From NCBI GenBank assembly GCA_944548615.1, contig OX155963.1, forward strand, positions 27,481,336 to 27,545,335: DNA of 64,000 nt. The letters run 5' to 3'. This DNA comes from Micropterix aruncella. Its lineage: Eukaryota; Arthropoda; Insecta; Lepidoptera; Micropterigidae. This document shows, piece by piece, positions 11,891-27,000 of the stretch (position 1 is the stretch's first letter; each line of letters starts with the position of its first letter). Under the pieces are notes generated by a model. That model saw only the letters and a program-made list of their open reading frames with translations, had not been told where the DNA came from and did no database searches. A program made the translations under genes and the position numbers.

Positions 11891-12713
11891 CTAGTGTAGA
11901 AAAGATACAAGACAAACTAAGGAACAAGTTTCGAATATATAACATTTTATTTTTAAAATATATCCAAAAATACTGATTAAAGTTACAATACAATTCAGTT
12001 GAAAACAAAACTTTTAACAATTTCAAATTAATTATACAAAAGCTTACACTAAATAAAAAGAAATTATAATTACTATAACTTGTATCCTTGATTCTTTACT
12101 CATTATTTCTAATCCATCATAAAATAGAGTATGGTGCTAAATAATAATAATAAAACAGAACAAGTAAAATTCGAAACATTTATTAATTATTAATAATCAT
12201 AAAACTTATAACCTAATTTAGCCTAATTTAGGGTGAGCTATGAATTATTATTCTGAATACCTACACATATTTTAACCTTTACAAAACCCAACTTAGTTAT
12301 CCAACTCGTACAAAGCAATTTTAAGGTAATTTAGAGAATTTCAATATACCAATTACGCAAGATTACAATACACTTGGTGGACCTACAATTATAAATTAAA
12401 GATTCGGCAGACTAAGGAACCTAAATCAATTTTTGGGTTTTGTCTATTTTTTTGCAAAAATTAAAAAAAAAACGAGACACGGAACTAACTAAATGACATA
12501 TGACAAACTATGGTTTATACAATGGAGACATAGGTTTTTTCGTCCATTCGGCGTTTCGTTTTTTTTAAATGTCAATAAAAAAATATTAGGTATTTTAGTT
12601 ATTAAAAAAATACCTTAATATAAAAATACCTAATAATATTTTAATTATTAAAAAAATACCTTCATCAACTTACAAACGTATCTAAAAGCTACAACATAAT
12701 TTTAAAGATAGGT

Positions 12714-14741
12714 CTAAATATACTTCAATCTAAAATATTTATTACCACCGGAGAGTGTATGACAAAAAGAAGGATACAGAAAAATGCTTTTTAAATAAAT
12801 CAATTTCCATTCGTTTGTTTGGGTATAAGTTTCCAGCTGATATGCTAGTAAATGATCATTGTATCCTATACAAGGAATTTTTAAACATATGAAAGTCGTG
12901 TCACCACTAGCAGACACCAAGATATGTTTTATTATATAAAAAGAGTATTCAGTTTCAGATGGTATAGTTAAGATGCTATCGATAACATAACGGATACTTT
13001 GATATTCAACCCACTGAACTATCCTGATTAAAATTAAAATGAGCAGGGATTAAGTCAATAAATTCAGTTGAAATGAAAAGACATGTTTCATACATTTTCA
13101 AAGATACTTATTAGATTAGGGATATAACTTACTAGTCGGTATGCATTAGATTGTTTAAGACACGGCCATTCAGTGAATACATCCGTTAGCGTTTTTTTGG
13201 TTTCACATATTTTCCTTTTTCTATAATCGCACTGAGTCCACTTTTCTTCTACAAGCGTCCATGGTTCTCTGTTGTATTTCAACCACGTCCACGTTTCTTT
13301 GGCTTGTTTGTCGTCTAATGCTACATCTGAAATTTCAAAATATTGTAATAGCTTAAAATAGATATATTATGGTATATTCAATCACTTTGTCTCCCGTATA
13401 ATTCATACCTACCTATTGTACAATTACTGTTAAGGATTAAATTATAAATTAAAATTGATAATGGGCGAAAAAGTATGAGAAGTGGGGCGACCATGGGTAG
13501 TCGAGAACGTAGATAGATATTCTAAATCTCTGCCGGCACTAAGGCTCTAATTTGTTATTAGGCAGTTTATTTTTTTTAGATTATGAAGTAACACTGCAGA
13601 ATCGATCCGCCTCAAGGACGCGGGTTCAACTCTCGCTTCGGGCAACATGTTGAACGGTTATTTTTATTTGTATTTTTTCAAAGTTAATTTATCTGATGGA
13701 TCAATTCTTCAGCATTACTGCACAATATAAAATTTGTAAGTATAAAACGTAAAGCTACGTAATCGTGAGACGGACGAACAGACGGATGGATAGACATACA
13801 GACAGACAGATGGTAAGAGAACGATATCACCCTAATAGGGTTCTTTTTCTTGCACGCTCTTTAATTATTAATTAAAAGTGATTAAATTAAGAAATATAGA
13901 ATAAATATAGGATAGAAAAGAGTATAAATTAAAAGTGATTCAGATTGATCTACAGAACATTCTCCTAAATAGAGGAAGAAACACACCCTGTACAGGTTGT
14001 TTAAGTAGCTGTAAGTCTTTAATAATTAATTCAGTAGGTGATTCTGCAAATGAAACTGAACAGCTTTTGTTCTAAAACTTTTAGCTTTTCGAGAAACTAA
14101 TTTCATTGACCACTCACATTTAGGGGTTAGAAGATTTTTTTTTTAAAATGTACGAGTCGATATTTAAAAAAAAAAACGAAAAGTCGTAGAACCAAAGTTG
14201 TTCAGTTTCGTGAACAGAATCAACTTCTGATGTGGCCTGTAGCTATACAAAATCATCCTGTAGTATAGTAATATATAAAGAAATACTTGCCAAGTTGTTG
14301 ATCTTCAGCAATCTTCCTTTTTTTATAGGCAGGCAGCAACCCAGCTTGACGGAGTAGGCGCAGTTGATTGTAATATCTATCAATTAATTTTCCCTTTGCC
14401 GGTATATATTGTCCGGATCCATAAGAAGATGCTGGGATGTGGTATGTCTCCTGCAATACAGTTGTAAATATGTATAATAGCGTGGATTAAGTACTTACCT
14501 GATTTTTTTAAATATAGAAAACTGACATGGATGGCTCACATCGCATGATAATAGAAAGCGGTGTAGCCACTGCAATTATACCGAATTCTCTCTGTTCCTT
14601 CTTTTCATACTAGAATAAAACGAAACAAAATAATACTTTGAAAAATTTACCTTTAAAAACGTCTATCGTTTCTTGACTGATGCCCCATTCAACCATCAGG
14701 TTTAGGAGAGTTTGTGACTCTGTGGGGTTCGCATTATCCAT
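12714..14741 (-). CDS. Spliced gene inside the 12-kb element, uncharacterised family
   Basis: Four minus-strand exons: 14,741-14,651 (starts MDNANPTESQ, then LLNLMVEWGISQETIDVFK; donor gtaaat), 14,450-14,291, 13,326-13,133 and 13,013-12,714 (stop TAG). Exon 2 reads ETYHIPASSYGSGQYIPAKG then KLIDRYYNQLRLLRQAGLLP. It ends at a GC donor (G|gcaagt) and joins exon 3 in frame (ttcag|AT). Exon 3 has WLKYNREPWTLVEEKW and TEWPCLKQSNAYRL, then a gtaagt donor; exon 4 starts at gttcag|TGG in phase 0 and adds 99 residues. The N-terminus resembles the start of a SAM-type helical domain. From memory, exons 2-3 resemble uncharacterised multicopy proteins of aphids and other insects; this is unverified and their function is unknown. 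Exon 1 ends in phase 1, exon 2 starts in phase 0, and no clean linking exon is visible. Part of the first domain may be lost. Confidence 0.6.
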
Positions 14742-14912
14742 CGCTGTCCGCCAGAAAGGTAATGATCACTTCAGAGCACTTGCGAGCGAATGAAATAATG
14801 GTGCGAATGCGGGCAAACAAGTTGACACAGGTACGTATTTAAGTGTTGCCAGACTGGAAGTTATACTTGGGTTTTATATAGTTTGTTTATATAATAGCTT
14901 TGCATGGGTAAT

Positions 14913-17618
<2,706 letters not shown>

Positions 17619-18907
17619 AGAAATATTTGATAATTTTGTGTATATATTCTTTTAAGAATTGATCAATAAGATGATTATAAAGTAAATAATTATAAAAGCC
17701 ACTTACATCGTGACGAAGGATTCCCTTGATCGGATTCGGGAATGCTTTAGGTGTTAACGAGAATGATGAATGCCTCTCACTTGCGGAAAGAGGAGTAGGT
17801 TTAAGTTGGGCCCATTTTACAACTAGTAACGCTCACCCTTCATCCAATTATCTCAAAAATTAAGCTACAATCCTTCTTTATACGTAAACTCACTCAATTT
17901 CCTATTATTTCAAGGGAAATAACAAGACAAGACGAGCTACTTGACAGATGGAAGAATTTAAAATTTAGAATTTCGTTTTTTTATTTTCTAAAAGTGTGAT
18001 ATAAAGAAGCTGCGATCAATATTCAGCTGAAAACTTAAAACTAAAAGCGTGACATGCCCTCATATCAATGAAAGGAAGCAGTCAGCTCTTTCGTATTAGT
18101 TGGAAAGATTACCTTTAACCTAAATGGATTATTTACAATGAACGAAACATAAAATATGTAAAAATTCAATATTTTGAAATATTTGATAGTTTTGTGTATA
18201 TATTCTTTTTAGAATTGATCAATAAGATGATTATAAAGTAAATAATTATAAAAGCCACTTACATCGTGACGAAGGATTCCCTTGATCGGATTCGGGAATG
18301 CTTTAGGTGTTAACGAGAATGATGAATGCCTCTCACTTGCGGAAAGAGGAGTAGGTTTAAGTTGGGCCCATTTTACAACTAGTAACGCTCACCCTTCATC
18401 CAATTATCTCAAAAATTAAGCTACAATCCTTCTTTATACGTAAACTCACTCAATTTCCTATTATTTCAAGGGAAATAACAAGACAAGACGAGCTACTTGA
18501 CAGATGGAAGAATTTAAAATTTAGAATTTCGTTTTTTTATTTTCTAAAAGTGTGATATAAAGAAGCTGCGATCAATATTCAGCTGAAAACTTAAAACTAA
18601 AAGCGTGACATGCCCTCATATCAATGAAAGGAAGCAGTCAGCTCTTTCGTATTAGTTGGAAAGATTACCTTTAACCTAAATGGATTATTTACAATGAACG
18701 AAACATAAAATATGTAAAAATTCAATATTTTGAAATATTTGATAGTTTTGTGTATATATTCTTTTTAGAATTGATCAATAAGATGATTATAAAGTAAATA
18801 ATTATAAAAGCCACTTACATCGTGACGAAGGATTCCCTTGATCGGATTCGGGAATGCTTTAGGTGTTAACGAGAATGATGAATGCCTCTCACTTGCGGAA
18901 AGAGGAG
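17619..18907. repeat. 556-bp tandem repeat, 2 full units plus a partial third
   Basis: AAATATTTGATA... starts at 17,621, 18,177 and 18,733, an exact 556-bp period, and the units are nearly identical (at least one substitution, TTTTAAG/TTTTTAG). The third unit stops after GGAAAGAGGAG at 18,907. The near identity indicates recent duplication, or possibly an assembly artefact. Confidence 0.95.
18263..18388 (-). other. Exon-like open frame in each 556-bp unit (unit 2 shown)
   Basis: On the minus strand a stop-free segment reads [20 protein letters not shown], then [20 protein letters not shown] and D. It ends exactly at a consensus donor (GAT|GTAAGT at 18,262-18,257). The same segment is at 17,707-17,832, and partly at 18,819-18,907. 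The product is unrecognised, and no partner exon is identified. It could be a captured exon or coincidence. Confidence 0.35.
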
Positions 18908-19265
<358 letters not shown>

Positions 19266-19341
19266 TAAAATATATATAATAAATGCTTGATTAAACGAAT
19301 ATGTATTATAAATGTTAAGAAATCTCTATCAGTAATTATTT

Positions 19342-20214
19342 AAAAAAAACGGTTGTGTCACCCCAAGACTTTTCTGTTAAGTAGCCAGGGACTTAATTCA
19401 TCTGAATATTAATTTCATAAATAAAATCTATCAGTCAATCAATGACTTTTTCGACTTTTTCGAATTTTCCATGTTATGTCATGGTGATGGTGAAACTTGG
19501 CAGTTGCTATTTAAATTGAATGCGTATACAAACTTTTGGGTCTCTGGTGCTGACCGTTGAAGAGTTCTTTCTTCGGAAGGCAACCCAGGGTACATCAGCC
19601 ATGTCATGGTGGAACTTGAAAGTTGCTATCATAAATGAATGCGTATACGAAATTTTGGGTCTCTGCTGTTGACCGTTCAGGATTTCCCTCGTCGGGAGCC
19701 AACCCAGGGTACATCAGCCATGTCATGGTGGAACTTAGAAGTTGCTATCATAAATGAATGCGTACCTATAAAAATTTTTGGGTCACATCAACCCAGGGCC
19801 AACCCAGGGTACACATCAGCCATGTCATGGTTGAATTTAGAAGTTGCTATCATAAATGAGTGCGTATACAATTTTTTGGGTCCCTGCTGTTGACCGTTGA
19901 GAAGTTCCTTCGTCGGGAGCCCACCCAGGGTACATCAGCCATGTCATGGTGCAACTTGGAAATTGCTATCATAAATGAATACGTATACAAAATTTTGGGT
20001 CTTTGCTGTTGACCGTTGAGGAGTTCCCTCGTCTGGAGCCAACCCTGGTGGAAGGATTTCAATCACAATCAGCTCATGCCATGACCAAATGATGTCTGCT
20101 TGCCAAATTTCAGCTCAATCGGATGAAGCGTTTCGGCGCTATCGTCAGAGAATACACACACAGACACAGAAGAACGTCTATAATACTTTCCTTGAACAGG
20201 AAAGTAATAATAGA
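19342..20214 (+). repeat. Composite dispersed repeat inserted in the 91-bp array
   Basis: It begins CGGTTGTGTCACCCCAAGA (also at 24.75 kb, and reversed at 36.65 kb). It ends with the family 3' part: GCCAAATTTCAGCTCAATCG, AGCGTTTCGGCGCTATCG and ACACACAGACACAGAAGAACG-like sequence. In between are 119-bp units of the 118-bp family at 19,598, 19,717, 19,819 and 19,938. A 91-bp-array unit lies on its left (19,290-19,340) as well as on its right, so it landed inside the array. Confidence 0.75.
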
Positions 20215-21470
20215 ACATTAGAAAATACGATTGTGTTGGTTACATTATGCAGGTTATATTAATATTTCTTGATAAAGTTTACGAAATGGTTCCAGTAACT
20301 GTAACAAAAAAAAAGAGTATTACAAAATACCAATGTTTATGTATTTATTACTAAAACTTCATAAAATAATTTACAAAATCATTAAGTATTGGTAACAATA
20401 ATGATTTTTTTATAAGAAAATACTAATGTTTATGAAGTTTGTACAAATATTTGTGATACAATTGACGAAATGGCTTTGTTAACTGTAACAATAAAAGGGT
20501 ATTACAATATACCAATATGAATGTAGTTTATACTAATAATTCATAATAAAATCTACAAATTCATTATCGGTAATAATAATAAAGATTTTTTTATAAGAAA
20601 ATACCAATTTTTATGTTGGTTGTACAAATATTTATCATAACATTTACAAAATCATTATCAGTAATGATAACAAAGCCTAGAATATAAAAAAATAAGAATT
20701 AAATGTAGCTTCAACTAATATTTCATTATAACATTAACGAAACCGTTGTCCGTAATAATAACAAAGAATTGAATATTGGAAAATACCAGTATTTATGTTG
20801 GTTATACGAATATGTATAAATTTTTTTACGAAATGTTTAATCAATAATTATAACAAATAATAGAAAAGAATATACAAATTGTATTTGCTGGTTACACTAA
20901 TTTTTCATGAAAAAATAAACGAAATGCTTTTGGTAACTATAACAAAAAATGGAGTATTACAAAATACCAATGTATATGTAAGTTATACTAATACTTCTTG
21001 ATGAAATTTACGAAATGATTATCAGTACTTATAACAAATAAGGTACCTAATATTAAAATACGAATCTAATTTAGAATGCACTAATATTTCATAATAAAAT
21101 TAATGAAATTATTATTGGTAATAATAGCAAAGAATAGTAAATTAGAAAATACAAATGTTGATATTGGTTATACGAATATGTATTATAAAATTTACCAAAT
21201 CTTTATCAGTAATGAAAAACAATAACAGATATTAGAATATACGATTATATGTGTAGGTTACACAAATATTTCTTGATAAAATTTACGAAAATATTTCGGT
21301 AATAGTAACAAACATAGCGTATTATAAAATACCAATATTTATGTAGTTTATAATAACATTTATGATTAAATATACGAAATCATTATCAGTGACGTTAAAA
21401 AAAATTATATTGAGAAATACGTAGCTTGCACTAAAATTTCATGACTTTAACGTTGTGTACAAATTAATAT
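20215..21470 (+). repeat. 91-bp tandem array, 13 degenerate units
   Basis: TTTACGAAAT-type blocks are followed by GTAATAATAACAAA-type blocks. They start at 20,281, 20,373, 20,465, 20,555, 20,646, 20,737, 20,828, 20,919, 21,010, 21,103, 21,194, 21,285 and 21,374. Spacing is 89-93, mean 91. It is non-coding and lies near the right end of the 12-kb element. Confidence 0.9.
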
Positions 21471-22070
21471 TTAGTTATATGTGGGACCAAATTATTCTAA
21501 ATGTATGTATAACAAATAAAATGTCTTAATTATGCGACATTATTTGTACAATTAACCTTTAGTGTCAATTTTTTATACAGATAATACATATGAAAATTGT
21601 TTGTAATTTTTAATTGTATGATTTCGTAATTTGGACAAATAATTATTATAACATTAACACCGTTTATCTATTATTACTACGAAATTAAAGGTTTTTTATA
21701 TATTACGAAATACATTTGTAATTTTCAATTATATGATTTCGTAACTTTAACAGTAGCATATAGTAAAACTAACAATGTTTGTCAGTTGTTTATACAAAGT
21801 TCAAGGTTTCGTAAAAACAACAAAATTTTTTTTGTAATACCAACAACAAATTGTTTAATTTTAAAGTATTTTTATTGGTCTTTTACTTAAGTAATACTGA
21901 CTAAGACATTTTGTTAAAACTATCGGAAGCATTTGTAAATTTTATCAAACTTCATACTGTTAGTTCAACTTAAACCCGTTTCGTAAAACTAATAAATCGA
22001 TTTTGTAACTGGTTTAGTTGATATTACTAATTATTGATTAATTTTATGAATAATTATTTAACCAAATGTG

Positions 22071-22105
22071 GTTTTGTAAAATCAATGAAACCATTTCTCT
22101 CCGTG
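22071..22105 (-). repeat. Right terminal inverted repeat of the 12-kb element
   Basis: The reverse complement starts CACGGAGAGAAATG, identical to the left end. It continues GTTTCATTGATTTTACAAAA. Confidence 0.8.
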
Positions 22106-23116
<1,011 letters not shown>

Positions 23117-23457
23117 TAGATAAAAGCCTACTGCTTCGCGTGACTAAAGTTTTATATCAGGTAACTGAATCAAATATGGCCTATTTACCGATAAGGCCTA
23201 TTCATTAGATGTGTGTTTTTCAACCTTTTGTAGATACCAACCCCCCCCCCCCCCCCCTTTTTAGTAAAAAATTAATTTCCTACGCGACCCCCTTTTAGAC
23301 TGTAACTTAGTTCTCTCGACCCCCCCTTAGTCTATTTCACAGCTGTAACTGTAAGCGTCCAAAAAATGAAGTTTTTGTAAAAATAATTGCGAAAACCACG
23401 TTCTTTTTAACTATTTTTCACTTTTGAAGCTGTACCTGTTTCCATCTTAAATCAACA

Positions 23458-23717
23458 TCTATATATATAAAACAAAGTCGAGTTTGTTCGAAGACTTATA
23501 ACTTGAGAACGGCTGGACCGATTTTCATGGTTTTTATTTGTAGTATTTTTCTCCGTCCCGAATAGCAGAATTAAAAACAAAAATTTGAAAATTGACGAAA
23601 AATCAAAATAAAAGAAAAATCATTTCCCGAATTCTATTCTGTCCTATTATTTATTTACTGTAATCGAAGCGCCTAGTTAAATCAAGTAGGTATGTAGTGT
23701 CATTATCTTGTATCTAG
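23458..23717 (+). mobile_element. Partial Helitron, duplicated 5' head
   Basis: It starts A|TCTATATATATAAAACAAAG and ends CTAG at 23,714-23,717. It lacks the GC-rich hairpin usual before a Helitron 3' end. Its first ~200 bp repeat in the adjoining element at 23,718. Confidence 0.7.
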
Positions 23718-24272
23718 TCTATATATATAAAACAAAGTCGGGTTTGTTCGAACACTTATAACTCGAGAACGGCTGGACTGATTTTCATGGTTTTCGATTT
23801 GTAGTATTTGTCTCCGTTTCGAATAGCAGAATAACTATTAAAAACTAAAATTGGAAAGTTGACGAAAAATTAAAATAAAAGAACAAAAAATCCCATACAA
23901 AATGTAAATCCGTGTTTTTCTCATGGTCACTTGTAAGTGGCATGTTTATGTGTCGGCAAATCATCCACCTTATTTGTTCTTGCGCCTGATAAAAAAAACA
24001 AAAAATGACGTATATCACATGTTGCTTCAATGAAGATAATTAAACCGAGTGCATCCCATGCTGCACCCCATGTCTTGCTGACACGCAATTGATATACTTA
24101 ATTTTTGTACTTTTATATTTCTTTTTGTGTTATTATCTTTAAAAAGTAGTAAACTTAATATTTATTTTGTATTTATTGTATTATTTTCATAAAATAATAA
24201 ATTAAGTTCAGCTAATCTGTAACACGACATTCATTGAATGTTAGGCGGTACGAAGTTCGCTGGGTCAGCTAG
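23718..24272 (+). mobile_element. Non-autonomous Helitron
   Basis: The 5' end TCTATATATATAAAACAAAG follows directly on the CTAG of the preceding copy. The 3' end is GTACGAAGTTCGCTGGGTCA then GCTAG|T. It has no coding frame. Confidence 0.85.
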
Positions 24273-25163
24273 TACTTAATAAATATGTTTCTCTTCGGAA
24301 ACTGTAAATGTTTGCGTATTATATGAATAAAGAATTTGGAATGTTCTCGATTTTTATTTTTAGATAGCTTGCGACCCCCCGGGGGTCTCTTTGCGACCCC
24401 TCAAGAGTCGAGACCCGCTGATTGAAAATCACTGCGCTAAATGTATCCGCAAATTAGAACTGTTACTAGCCGAACAAGCCGGCTAGCCTAAAGAATTAGC
24501 AACTATAGTTTATATTATCGATCCCGGTACCTACTGGCTCGGTTTATCTATACGATTTTCGTTCGAAGTAGGTTCAATGAAATACAATAGATGGCGTTAT
24601 TCTTTTTTAAATCCTTTTTTATTTATTCTAAATTAAATTATATAATATAATATAAATATAAGTAAATATAATTACAATGTAAATAGCTCAGGTTTTTTGT
24701 CGAATTCAGCCATCCTCTTAGTTTTTTTTTTGTATTGACATGTATGTAAAAAATCGGTTGTGTCACCCCAAGAGCCAATTAGACAATCACGGCAAGTCGA
24801 CGACCCCCCTCCCCCCCCCGCCAGCACCCCCTTCCTCACGCGCGCCAATTCGTAGTATATTTGTAGTATTTTCCGTGGTATTAAAATGGTATTTCCTATA
24901 TATGGTGTTTTTCTTAAAAAATATTTTTTAACATTAATACGGACTTTAAATATTATTTGTGTCGCTTGAATACGAGATATTCCATCCATAATTTTCCATT
25001 ATGTACCGAATTTTAAGTCTCTATGGCCCATATTTCGAGATTGAAGTATGACTAATGCGCGCTCTGGTGGACCGATTTTAACTACAATCTTTCAACCTTT
25101 GCCATTGAAAGTTCGAAATTCTAAAGCAGCATTAATTTAAAATGTTTCTTAATAAAATAGTAA

Positions 25164-25381
25164 TCCTACTAATATTATAAACGCGAAAGTTTGTAAGAAT
25201 GTATGGATGTTTGTTACTCTTTCACGCAAAAACTACTGAATGGATTTTGATGAAACTTTACAATAATATAGCTTACACATCAGAATAACACTAGGCTATA
25301 ATTTATAAAGATATATGGTTTTCTATAATCATTATCACAATTTTCCATCACCACGCGGGTGAAACCGTTGGGCGCAGCTAG
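25164..25381 (+). mobile_element. Short non-autonomous Helitron (218 bp)
   Basis: It begins A|TCCTACTAATATTATAAACG and ends ACGCGGGTGAAACCGTTGGG then CGCAGCTAG|T, with the expected A/T flanks. These ends match a very common lepidopteran Helitron type. Confidence 0.92.
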
Positions 25382-25439
25382 TATAATATAAAATGGGACA
25401 CAGAAGGTTACGCCTACCCAAAGATTGCGCACATTTTTG

Positions 25440-25740
25440 ACTATCTAGTCTGCGACCATGAAAAATCGGGCGTCCCTGGAAACGGTGAGTGTACACTCAC
25501 CGGCCAATCCTTTTACCACCGGGCCAAAGGACACTGTGACAAGATGCCGAGCCAATCTGGTCTACACAGCGGCTACACAGCGAATTCAATATGAGACTGT
25601 GGAACGCTGCAGGATGAAGACCACCTCCTATCCTGCCCGCAGCTGTCAACCCTCATCAAACACCAGGACCTACAAGAGACGTACAACAAAACAATTCAGG
25701 CGGCATATTTTTGGATAGACGTATCCTAATCTGCCCCGGA
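25440..25740 (+). pseudogene. LINE C-terminal fragment (Cys-rich tail)
   Basis: One frame reads CGTLQDEDHLLSCPQLSTLI then KHQDLQETYNKTIQAAYFWI and a stop at about 25,727. This resembles the Cys/His-rich C-terminus that follows the reverse transcriptase or RNase H in several LINE clades. It is short and its boundaries are uncertain. Confidence 0.5.
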
Positions 25741-26015
25741 CACGTTAACTAACTAACTCTTGTTATGCCCAAATGATGCCTGCATGCCAAATTTCAGCGC
25801 AATAGGATAAAGGGCATTAGCGCTATTATGGAGGAATATACACAAACAGACACACAGTGACGCAGACACAGAGAGCCTTTAGTCTAGAAATGGTCTTAAT
25901 CCTCTTGGGGATGTCAAAATGTATATATCCGTCTTCATCTCGATTTCTTTTAGCGCGTTCACAATACTTTACTTACTCGTCGGTTGGTGTGCCGGTAAAG
26001 TAATAAAGGGACTAA

Positions 26016-26319
26016 TATAATTGTAGCTTCTTCAGATACTGGTGGGTGTTAGCTTCGCTGCCTTAGTTCACTTTGTATAACTTATTTTTAACCATGTACT
26101 TTCCCCTCTGTTTTCTCTCTAATAGGGTGAGAGGAACAAGTTATTATTTTGTCGTTGTCATGTTTCTGCGCAGAGGGAAAGAGATGTTTTAATTGTGATG
26201 CCTCCACCTCGAGAGCATTATGTCGACAAAGAGCAACACGCTATGCACTTAACGACGCAGCATCTGTGACTTGTATGTATGACAAAAAAATTACTGCAGT
26301 GCAGGGAGGTTTAAAATTA
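26016..26319. other. No recognised feature
   Basis: Mixed-composition sequence with a short plus-strand frame (26,149-26,454) that I do not recognise. Confidence 0.3.
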
Positions 26320-27000
26320 TTTAATTTAATCTTTTATTTTATTTTATTCAGGAAACAGTACAAAAAACATATTTATTTATCCAAATATAACAAACATAAA
26401 CCATTTATATGTTTCCACCAATTAAACGGTCATGTAGTGCGTTATTCTATATAAAAGAAAAGTTTAAAATATACAAGCATTTTTTAAAGTGAACAAAGAA
26501 ATTGTTAGGGTTTTTTAAATAAACAGAAAATATTCTGAAAAGTAATTGATAAGTAACTAAACAGTCCAAAGAATTAAAAGAGTAAATATAAAGTAAATAG
26601 AGCAGAAAAAACAGTAAACAGATTTCATAATCATGTATATTAATATGGTAATTAATGAATTAATTATTAAATATATGGTAATAAGAAAATATAATTATGT
26701 AATGACACATTTTATGAGAACGAAAAATAAAAAAAGGATTAAGTTATGTTAATACAAAGATAAGAGGAGAATAACTATTTTCATAATAAACATATTACTT
26801 AATTAAATTGTAATATATTCTTAATTAGATTTTTAAATGTATCTGGGATTGTGGCAAATATATTAACATCCATAAAAACCGAGTTGTAATAATGACAAGC
26901 TTTATAAAGAAAAGCATTTTGTAGTGTTATGTTTTAGAACGACTTATTAGCACGTTTATGATCTATGCCAAGGATATTGAAAACTTTTTTGTAAGTATAT
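26320..27000 (-). mobile_element. 5'-truncated LINE, minus strand
   Basis: The tail (AATAAAAT-type) is at 26,320-26,348. On the minus strand near 26,990-26,800 the frame reads TYKKVFNILGIDHKRANKSF, stop, NITLQNAFLYKACHYYNSVF and IPDTFKNLIKNIL. This is a decayed reverse-transcriptase C-terminus. The 3' UTR lies between. Confidence 0.6.

Larger units (their letters stand above)
23209..24433. mobile_element. hAT-like non-autonomous element carrying Helitrons
   Basis: The left end is TTTTTCAACCTTTTGTAG. The right end is GATTGAAAATCACTG, whose inverse CAGTGATTTTCAATC is of the hAT terminal type. Internal GCGACCCCC-rich sequence occurs on both sides of the inserted Helitrons (23,458-24,272). A C17 run is at 23,241-23,257. 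No transposase and no clear 8-bp target duplication are seen. Confidence 0.4.
24741..26015 (+). repeat. CGGTTGTGTCACCCC repeat family, copy with nested insertions
   Basis: The start is ATCGGTTGTGTCACCCCAAG. The middle motif GCTCTGGTGGACCGATTT is near 25,060. The 3' part (AAATGATGCCTGCATGCCAA, then ACACAAACAGACACACAG) resumes at about 25,765. A Helitron and a LINE fragment lie between. Related copies are at 19,342-20,214 and 36,212-36,657. Confidence 0.65.

Noticed and set aside
13600..13660. B-box-like GGGTTCAACTCTCGC in intron 2 of the spliced gene
   Set aside because: No matching A box or acceptor stem, so it is not called as a tRNA gene.
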